From: Blastococcus sp.
GTDB taxonomy: Bacteria > Actinomycetota > Actinomycetes > Mycobacteriales > Geodermatophilaceae
Reading direction: 5' to 3'
DNA: 20,033 nucleotides
Assembly: GCA_025963345.1 (NCBI GenBank)
Contig: JAOPUS010000016.1
Span: forward strand, 1 to 20,033
Position 1 is the stretch's first letter, and every line of letters begins with the position of its first letter. The notes under the pieces are model-generated. The model worked only from the letters and a program-made list of their open reading frames with translations, ran no database searches and had not been told where the DNA came from. Both the position numbers and the translations under genes were made by a program. Below are positions 14,620 to 20,033 of this stretch, piece by piece.

Positions 14620-14657
14620 GCGGGCCGTCGTGAGTGGGCTCTCGTGAGTGGGCGCAC
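14616..14657 (+). repeat. Three 14-bp tandem repeats making a chain of overlapping mini-ORFs
   Basis: Units start at 14616, 14630 and 14644, each beginning GTGAG(C/T)GGGC. Because 14 is not a multiple of three, each GTG is in a different frame. The first GTG overlaps the MraY-like stop (GTGA) and opens MSGPS-stop; that stop overlaps the second GTG (MSGLS-stop), whose stop overlaps the third, the MurJ-like start (MSGRT...). The simplest origin is two duplications of an original GTGA overlap. Confidence 0.85.
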
Positions 14658-16278
14658 GGTCGCCCGGGGCGTCGCCGGGGCGGCGGCGCTGATCGCCGCG
14701 CTCACGCTGCTCGCGCGCCTTGCCGGCTTCGGCCGGACGCTGGTCTTCACCAACACCGTCGGCGCGGACAGCACCGGTGACACCTACCTGGCCGCGAACA
14801 CCGTGCCGAACATCGTCTTCGAGGTCGTCGCGGGTGGCGCGCTGGCCAGCCTCGTCGTCCCCATGCTCGCCGGTGGCATCGCGACCGGTGACCGGGAGCA
14901 GGTGCGCCGGACCGCGTCGGCTCTGCTCGGCTGGACGCTGCTCATCCTGACGCCGCTCGCGATCGCCATCGCGCTGGCGGCCGAGCCGATCGCCGAGTTG
15001 CTGCTCGGCGGCGGGAGCAGTGCCGAGGGCGCTCTGGCGGCACGCTTCCTGGTGGTCTTCGCCCCGCAGGTCGTGCTGTACGGCATCGGCATCGTGCTCA
15101 CCGGGGTGCTGCAGGCCCACCGGCGGTTCGCCGGCCCGGCACTGGCACCCCTGCTGTCCAGCCTGGTGGTGGCGGCGGCCTATCTCGTCTTCGCCGGCAT
15201 CGGGGGGAGCGGGGACATCGACGACCTCTCGACGCCCGCCGAGCTGGTGCTCGGCGTGGGGACGACGCTCGGTGTGGTGGCGCTCAGCCTGAGCCTGCTC
15301 GTCCCGGTGCGCCGGCTCCGGCTGGGCCTGCGGCCGACGCTGCGGTTCCCGGTGGGTGCCGCCCCGCGGGTGCGGCGGTTGGCCGTGGCCGGGGTGCTGA
15401 CCCTCGCCGGCCAGCAGGCCGTGGCGGCGGTGGCGATCCGGCTGGCCAACGACGGCCCCGACGGCACCCAGGTCGTGTACTTCGCCGGTCTGACGCTGTT
15501 CCTCGTGCCTTGGGCCGCGCTCGCCGTGCCGCTGGCCACCTCCGCCTATCCCGGACTGGCCGAACGCGCCGAAGTGGGCGACGAGGCCGGCTACCGGCGG
15601 TCGCTGGCCCCGGCCGCCGTGCTGACCCTGGCCGCCTCGGCGGTCGCGGCCGGCGTACTGGTGGCGGTCTCGGGGCCGATGGCCCGGGTCTTCCTCGTCA
15701 GCGCACCTGCCGCGACGGTGGCCGCGCTGCGGGACACGATCATCGCCTTCGCGCCCGGCCTGGTCGGGTACGCGCTGGTGGCCCTGCTGACCCGGGCCCT
15801 GTACGCGCGGGGGCTGTGGAAGGCGCCGACCGTCTGCGTCGTCGGTGGCTGGCTGCTGGCCGTCGTGGCCGATGTGGTGCTGGCGCGGCTGCTGCCCCCT
15901 GAGGATCGGGGCCTGGCCCTCGGGGCCGGGCACAGCATCGGCGTGACCGTCGCGGGCGTGGGCCTGCTCGTCGTCGTCGCGCGCGTGGCCGGACCGGGTG
16001 TCCTGCGCGGCGTCCTCCGCAGCGGTGCGGCGGCGGTCACCGGCAGCGCGCTCGGTGCCGTTGCGGGGCTCCTGGTCGCCCGGGCACTCGGCGCCGACCC
16101 GGTGCCCCTGACCGGGGTCCTGGTCGCCGTGGCCGTGGGTCTGGTGGCCGCGGCGGTCGTGCTCGTGATCGCCGCGGCCGTCATGATGGGGACGGCGCGG
16201 GCCTCCCTGGCCGGGGCGGTGCAGGCGCTCCGCACGCCGGATGATCAGCGCGCCGCGACGACAGGAGGTGCACGGTGA
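14644..16278 (+). CDS. MurJ/MviN-like lipid-linked saccharide flippase
   Basis: A protein of 544 aa with about 13-14 hydrophobic helices. The N-terminus matches the MurJ/MviN (MOP superfamily) pattern: LLARLAGFGRTLVFTNTVGA, then DTYLAANTVPNIVFEVVAGG and ALASLVVPMLAGG, and later YGIGIVLTGVLQAHRRFAGP. MurJ exports lipid II across the inner membrane. With a MraY-like gene before it and a GT4 gene after it, the likely cargo is the product of those enzymes. Many actinobacteria carry a separate MurJ near the replication origin, so this may be a second copy; the window cannot decide. Start GTG 14644 is the third repeat described at 14616-14657; the end overlaps the GT4 gene by 4 nt. Confidence 0.88.
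   Translation: MSGRTVARGVAGAAALIAALTLLARLAGFGRTLVFTNTVGADSTGDTYLAANTVPNIVFEVVAGGALASLVVPMLAGGIATGDREQVRRTASALLGWTLLILTPLAIAIALAAEPIAELLLGGGSSAEGALAARFLVVFAPQVVLYGIGIVLTGVLQAHRRFAGPALAPLLSSLVVAAAYLVFAGIGGSGDIDDLSTPAELVLGVGTTLGVVALSLSLLVPVRRLRLGLRPTLRFPVGAAPRVRRLAVAGVLTLAGQQAVAAVAIRLANDGPDGTQVVYFAGLTLFLVPWAALAVPLATSAYPGLAERAEVGDEAGYRRSLAPAAVLTLAASAVAAGVLVAVSGPMARVFLVSAPAATVAALRDTIIAFAPGLVGYALVALLTRALYARGLWKAPTVCVVGGWLLAVVADVVLARLLPPEDRGLALGAGHSIGVTVAGVGLLVVVARVAGPGVLRGVLRSGAAAVTGSALGAVAGLLVARALGADPVPLTGVLVAVAVGLVAAAVVLVIAAAVMMGTARASLAGAVQALRTPDDQRAATTGGAR
16263..16269 (+). promoter_or_regulatory. Strong ribosome binding site AGGAGGT for the GT4 gene
   Basis: AGGAGGT lies 5 nt before GTG 16275, inside the end of the MurJ-like gene. 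It is the clearest Shine-Dalgarno sequence in the envelope operon and fixes the start of the next gene. Confidence 0.8.
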
Positions 16279-17426
16279 CCGAGGCGTCGCCCCTGCGTGG
16301 CCGCCGCGTCGTCGAGGTGCTGGCGACCAGCGCGGGCGGGGTGGGTGCCCACGTGCGCACGATCGTGCCCGCGATCCGCGCCGCCGGCGCCACCGTGAGT
16401 GTCTGTGGGGCGCCTGCCACGGAGCAGCTGTTCGGCTTCGCCTCCGTCGGCGCCGACTTCCGCCCGGTCGGCATCTCCTCGGGGCTGGCGCCCGTCGCAG
16501 ACAGCCGCGCCGTCGGGCAGCTGCGCCGGGTGACAAACGGCGCCGACCTCGTCCACGCCCACGGTCTGCGCGCCGGGCTGGTCGCGGCGGCCGCGCGCCG
16601 GCTGTCGGGGGAGCGGCAGCGACCGCTGGTGCTCACCCTGCACAACGCCCTGCAGGAGACCTCGGGCCCGCGCCAACGGCTGCTCCGGGCGGTCGAGGGT
16701 GTGACCATCCGCGGCGCCGACCTCGTGCTCGCCGTCTCCAGCGACCTCGCCGACAACGCCCGCCGCCTCGGCGCGCGTGACGTCCGGGTCGTGCCGGCAT
16801 CGGCGCCACCTCTGGAACCCGCCACGCGTACACGGGCCGAGGTGCGCGAGGAGCTCGGCGTGGACGACGGCCGTCCACTGCTCGTCGCGGTCGGACGGCT
16901 GCACCAGCAGAAGGGCTACGACGTCCTTTTCGACGCCGTTGCGCGGTGGGAGCAGGAAGGACGGCTGAAGCCGGCACCCCTCGTCGCGATCGCCGGGGAC
17001 GGGCCGCTCGAGAACGAGCTGGCCGACCGCATCCGGGCCCAGCGGCTGCCGATCCTGCTGCTCGGCCGGCGGTCCGACGTCGCCGACCTGCTCGGCGCCG
17101 CGGACGCCTGCCTGTTGCCCTCGCGGTGGGAGGGCAGCCCGTTCACCGCGCAGGAGGCGCTGCGGGCCGGGACACCGCTGATCTCCACCCGCGCCGGCGG
17201 CATCCCCGAACTCGTCGGGACCGGGGCCGAGCTGGTGCCGGTGGGTGATGCCGCGGCCCTCGCCGAGGCCGTCGTCCGCGTGCTCGGCGATCCCGCCCAC
17301 GCCGCGGAGCTCGCCGACGCAGGCCGCAAGCAGGCCGCCGGCTGGCCCGACGAGGAGGCCGCCGGCCGCCGCCTCGTCGCCGTCTACCGGGAGCTGCTCG
17401 GCGCGCCCGGCGACGGGCCGCGATGA
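16275..17426 (+). CDS. GT4-family glycosyltransferase
   Basis: A protein of 383 aa with the GT-B fold. The N-terminal domain opens LRGRRVVEVLATSAGGVGAH (acceptor-side Gly loop) and has LVHAHGLRAG. The C-terminal domain has VAVGRLHQQKGYDVLFDAVA, IAGDGPLENEL, LLGRRSDVADLLGAADACLL and the E-x7-E donor motif in EGSPFTAQEALRAGTPLIST, then GGIPELV. This is a retaining, nucleotide-sugar-dependent enzyme, probably cytoplasmic and membrane-associated. Its place next to MraY-like and MurJ-like genes suggests it adds the second sugar to a polyprenyl-linked acceptor, as MurG does (though MurG is GT28). Sugar unknown. It overlaps the genes on both sides by 4 nt. Confidence 0.92.
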   Translation: MTEASPLRGRRVVEVLATSAGGVGAHVRTIVPAIRAAGATVSVCGAPATEQLFGFASVGADFRPVGISSGLAPVADSRAVGQLRRVTNGADLVHAHGLRAGLVAAAARRLSGERQRPLVLTLHNALQETSGPRQRLLRAVEGVTIRGADLVLAVSSDLADNARRLGARDVRVVPASAPPLEPATRTRAEVREELGVDDGRPLLVAVGRLHQQKGYDVLFDAVARWEQEGRLKPAPLVAIAGDGPLENELADRIRAQRLPILLLGRRSDVADLLGAADACLLPSRWEGSPFTAQEALRAGTPLISTRAGGIPELVGTGAELVPVGDAAALAEAVVRVLGDPAHAAELADAGRKQAAGWPDEEAAGRRLVAVYRELLGAPGDGPR

Positions 17427-19795
17427 ACCGGCGGGGCCGCGGCGCGGCGGTGCTCCTCGTCCTGCTCATGGTTCTGCTCGGGCTCCCGTCACCCGCTGTC
17501 GCCGCCGGCGACGGCGCGACGGCCGCCCGCGTCCTCGTCGTCGGTGTCCCGGGCCTGACCTGGGGCGATGTCGACCTCCAGAGGACGCCGGAACTGACGG
17601 CCATGGCCGAGAACTCCGCCATAGGCGCGCTGTCGGTCCGGGCTGCCCGCTCCACCACCTGCGTCCTCGACGGGTGGGCGACCCTCGGCGCAGGCAACCG
17701 CGCCCGCGTCCCCGGCCCGGACGAGGGACTGCCGCCGGTACCCCTGCCGACCGTGCCTCTGCCTGACGACCAGGCCGCCCAGACGCCGGCACCGGACGGC
17801 GCGCAGCCGGAGCCGCCACTGGACACGTCGCTGTCGCACTGCGGGCTGCAGGAGCGGGCCGCCGGCGTCGCCCTGATCGATCCGCAGTCCACCGTGGCCC
17901 GCACGGCGCAGGACGCGGGCAGCGCGCGGTTCGGGGCCGAGCCGGGCGCCCTGGGGAAGGCGGTCGGCTGCGCCACGGTGTCGGGCCGGGCGGCCACCCT
18001 GGCCGCGGCGGTCCCGGGTGTGGAGATCACCCGTGTGGACACCCTGCCCACCGATCCGGGTGAACTCGCCGGGGTACTCGCCGGCTGCCCGCTCACGCTG
18101 GTCTCCCTCAACCAGCTCACCGACGCCGGGGAGCCGGGGGTCGACCGCACCGATGAGGGCACCGACCCCCAGGCGCGGGCCGCTGCGTTGCGGCAGATCG
18201 ACCGCGCCGTGGGCCGGCTGCGCGCCGCCGTCGCGACCATGCCCGGCGACACGCTGGTCCTGCTGGCGGGGATCTCCGAGGTCAACGACGGCCGCCCGCA
18301 GCTGCACGTCGGGATGGCCGCCGGGCCCGGCTTCAGCCCTTCGGGCTGGCTGAGCTCGGCCAGCACGGGGCGGGCGCCGTTCGCCCAGCTCATCGACCTC
18401 GCGCCCACGGCACTGAGCGCGCTCGGCCTGCACCAGCCGGCGTCGATGAACGGACAGCCGCTGCGGGCGAGCGGGCACCGGCCCGCGCTGGCGGGGGCGG
18501 TGCAGGAGCTGGAGCGGGTCAACACCGCGGCGACGGTCCATTACCGCAGCACGGGGGTCTTCTTCTGGTCCCTCGTGCTCGTCTCGGCGGCCCTGGTCGC
18601 GCTGGGCGTGCTCGTCCTCGGGGGGTTCCGGGTCAGCGCGGGCGGCGGGTCGCGGATCGCGGGACGCCGTCTCCTCCGCGGACTGGCGATCGCCGCAGCC
18701 GGACTGCCGGTCGCCACCTACCTGGCGGGGCTCGTCCCGTGGGAGCGCACCGGCTGGCCGGTGCCTGCTCTCGTGGCCGCCGTGCTCGCCGCCGACCTGC
18801 TCGTCACCGGGATCGCCCTCCTCGGGCCCTGGCGGCGGCGTCGGCTGGGCCCGGCCCTGGCGGTGCTGGCGGTGACCTTCGGCACCCTCCTCGGCGACGT
18901 GCTGACCGGATCGACGCTGGAGCTCAACGGGCTGCTGGGGTACGACGCGATCGTGGCCGGCCGGTTCACCGGCTACGGCAACCTCACCTTCGGACTCTCC
19001 TCGGTCAGCGCGCTGAGCGTCATTGCCGCCGTCGCGACCGTGGCCGGCCGGCGCGCCGGCCGCGATCGGGCCCGGCTCGCGACGGGCGGCACCGTGCTCG
19101 TCCTGGGCCTCCTGACCGTCGCCGTCATCGGCGCCCCCGGCCTCGGCCGGGACTTCGGCGGAGTCCTGGCCGCGCTGCCGGGGTTCCTCCTGCTGGCGAT
19201 GCTGCTGGCACGGGTCCGGGTGACCGTCGTCCGGCTGGTGGCGATCCTGGCCGCCGCCGTGGTCGCGGTGGGGGTGGTCGCCGTCCTCGACTGGACCCGC
19301 CCGGCGTCCGACCGCAGCCATCTGGGCAGGTTCGTCGAGCAGGTGCTGACGGGGGAGGCGTGGACGGTCATCAGCCGCAAGGGTCAGGCCAACCTCGACA
19401 TCCTGCTGCGCAGCCCGCTCGCCTGGATGCTGCCCGTGGCGATCGTCGTCGCCGTGTGGCTGCTGCGCCCCGGCGGTCTGCTGCGGAACGGATCGGGAGC
19501 CGAGGCAGGTGGTCCCGCGGGGTTGTCGGCCGGGCAGGTGTTCGTCGTCCGCTCGGTCCTGCTGTCGGCCTCGCTGAGCCTGGTGATCGGCGCCGCCGTC
19601 AATGACTCGGGCGTCGCCCTGCCGGCGACCGCGGCGGCGCTGCTGGTGCCGTTGATGGTCTGGCTGGCTGCCGGAGCACGCAGCGGGGGTCCCGGTTCGG
19701 GGAAGACGTCGGGTGGCGCTCCCCACTCCGGGCCGGTCGAGGGCGCCGAGCGTGTTACGGTCGTATCCCGTGGATCGACCGTCTGGAACACGTGA
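17423..19795 (+). CDS. Alkaline-phosphatase-like extracytoplasmic domain fused to polytopic membrane domain
   Basis: A protein of 790 aa. A signal peptide (1-28, MNRRGRGAAVLLVLLMVLLG then PSPAVAA) precedes an extracytoplasmic domain (about 30-370) opening VLVVGVPGLTWGDVD and TPELTAMAENSAIGALSVRA, then TTCVLDGWATLGAGNRA, and closing with APFAQLIDLAPTALSALGL, which resembles the alkaline phosphatase/sulfatase superfamily. From about 378 there are about 10-12 membrane helices with conserved-looking loops (GYDAIVAGRFTGYGNLTFGL; SHLGRFVEQVLTGEA; AAVNDSGVALPATAAALLVP). The usual first metal-ligand Asp of 'vDGl' is replaced ('GVPGL'), so hydrolase activity is doubtful. ATG 17423 overlaps the GT4 stop. 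It may handle or modify the exported glycolipid; function unknown. Confidence 0.85.
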   Translation: MNRRGRGAAVLLVLLMVLLGLPSPAVAAGDGATAARVLVVGVPGLTWGDVDLQRTPELTAMAENSAIGALSVRAARSTTCVLDGWATLGAGNRARVPGPDEGLPPVPLPTVPLPDDQAAQTPAPDGAQPEPPLDTSLSHCGLQERAAGVALIDPQSTVARTAQDAGSARFGAEPGALGKAVGCATVSGRAATLAAAVPGVEITRVDTLPTDPGELAGVLAGCPLTLVSLNQLTDAGEPGVDRTDEGTDPQARAAALRQIDRAVGRLRAAVATMPGDTLVLLAGISEVNDGRPQLHVGMAAGPGFSPSGWLSSASTGRAPFAQLIDLAPTALSALGLHQPASMNGQPLRASGHRPALAGAVQELERVNTAATVHYRSTGVFFWSLVLVSAALVALGVLVLGGFRVSAGGGSRIAGRRLLRGLAIAAAGLPVATYLAGLVPWERTGWPVPALVAAVLAADLLVTGIALLGPWRRRRLGPALAVLAVTFGTLLGDVLTGSTLELNGLLGYDAIVAGRFTGYGNLTFGLSSVSALSVIAAVATVAGRRAGRDRARLATGGTVLVLGLLTVAVIGAPGLGRDFGGVLAALPGFLLLAMLLARVRVTVVRLVAILAAAVVAVGVVAVLDWTRPASDRSHLGRFVEQVLTGEAWTVISRKGQANLDILLRSPLAWMLPVAIVVAVWLLRPGGLLRNGSGAEAGGPAGLSAGQVFVVRSVLLSASLSLVIGAAVNDSGVALPATAAALLVPLMVWLAAGARSGGPGSGKTSGGAPHSGPVEGAERVTVVSRGSTVWNT
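19756..19761 (+). promoter_or_regulatory. Putative internal -10 element (TACGGT) for pyrG
   Basis: TACGGT lies 8 nt before GTG 19770, inside the 3' end of the preceding gene. Standard spacing puts +1 at 19768, giving a 2-nt leader. No Shine-Dalgarno sequence precedes the GTG. No firm -35 is seen. Confidence 0.4.
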
Positions 19796-20033
19796 ATCCG
19801 TCGCATCACGCGGCCTTCTTCCCAACTCTCAGCCGACGAAGTTCGTCTTCGTCACCGGCGGAGTTGTCTCCTCTCTCGGCAAGGGCCTGACAGCCAGTTC
19901 GCTGGGTGCCCTGCTGTCCAGCCGTGGCCTCCGGGTCACGATGCAGAAGCTGGATCCCTACCTGAACGTCGACCCCGGAACGATGAACCCGTTCCAGCAC
20001 GGTGAGGTCTTCGTCACCGAGGACGGCGCGGAG
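19770..20033 (+). CDS. pyrG: CTP synthase, N-terminal part (continues past window)
   Basis: The first 88 codons of CTP synthase, which makes CTP from UTP, ATP and glutamine. The N-terminal synthetase signature is clear: TKFVFVTGGVVSSLGKGLTA (P-loop region), then LGALLSSRGLRVTMQKLDPY and LNVDPGTMNPFQHGEVFVTE. The frame has only one start upstream, GTG 19770, which adds 22 variable residues (MDRPSGTRESVASRGLLPNSQP) before the conserved TKFVF and overlaps the previous gene by 26 nt. pyrG follows steA-steB in M. tuberculosis too (Rv1697-Rv1699); here four envelope genes lie between. Confidence 0.96.
   Translation, partial: MDRPSGTRESVASRGLLPNSQPTKFVFVTGGVVSSLGKGLTASSLGALLSSRGLRVTMQKLDPYLNVDPGTMNPFQHGEVFVTEDGAE

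Noticed and set aside
13450..16536. 1028-codon open frame on the minus strand, the longest in the window
   Set aside because: It runs antisense through steB, MraY-like, MurJ-like and GT4 genes, all with clear motifs. Its translation is low-complexity Arg/Gly/His/Gln, typical of an antisense frame in very GC-rich DNA.

Overview
This 20 kb, very GC-rich, gene-dense window (translated codons mostly end in G or C, GTG starts are frequent) reads as the chromosome of a high-GC Gram-positive actinobacterium. The order of core genes (Rv1691-like TPR gene, HAD phosphatase, small ORF, tlyA, nadK, recN, steA, steB, pyrG) matches the Rv1691-Rv1699 block of Mycobacterium tuberculosis as I know it, but extra genes are inserted. 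The family cannot be fixed from the sequence; a Geodermatophilaceae-like organism is my guess. No IS, phage, CRISPR or tRNA was seen, and no gene-free stretch exceeds about 220 bp.

Layout. (1) 1-147: the 3' end of a 5S rRNA and a perfect 18-bp terminator hairpin closing an rRNA operon. (2) 218-2536: a 619-aa protein with an Arg/Gln/Asp/Pro-rich 11-unit repeat followed by a TPR-like domain, then a small SSB-like protein without the usual acidic tail. (3) 2554-3867 (minus): a DUF1015 protein. (4) 3984-5458: a small TPR protein overlapping a HAD-IIA phosphatase (Rv1692/glycerol-3-phosphate phosphatase type). (5) 5462-5800 (minus): an SCP2-like protein. (6) 5905-9725: a tightly coupled operon of a small conserved ORF, tlyA (rRNA 2'-O-methyltransferase), nadK (NAD kinase) and recN (DNA repair SMC-like ATPase), probably started by a leaderless promoter. 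(7) 9798-11387: an NPPY-motif methyltransferase facing a minus-strand TetR regulator, with a hairpin terminator between them. Neither sits here in M. tuberculosis.

(8) 11646-20033 is the most interesting part. steA, steB, a compact MraY/WecA-like phosphoglycosyl transferase, a MurJ-like flippase, a GT4 glycosyltransferase, an alkaline-phosphatase-like polytopic membrane protein and pyrG follow one another with no real gaps; nearly all junctions are 4-nt GTGA/ATGA overlaps. The middle genes reproduce the logic of lipid II synthesis (load a sugar on a polyprenyl carrier, extend it, flip it) next to two cell-separation factors. I infer a dedicated envelope glycoconjugate or division-linked lipid-saccharide pathway. 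The junction between the MraY-like and MurJ-like genes carries three 14-bp tandem repeats that create a chain of overlapping five-codon ORFs, which may relay ribosomes from one gene to the next.
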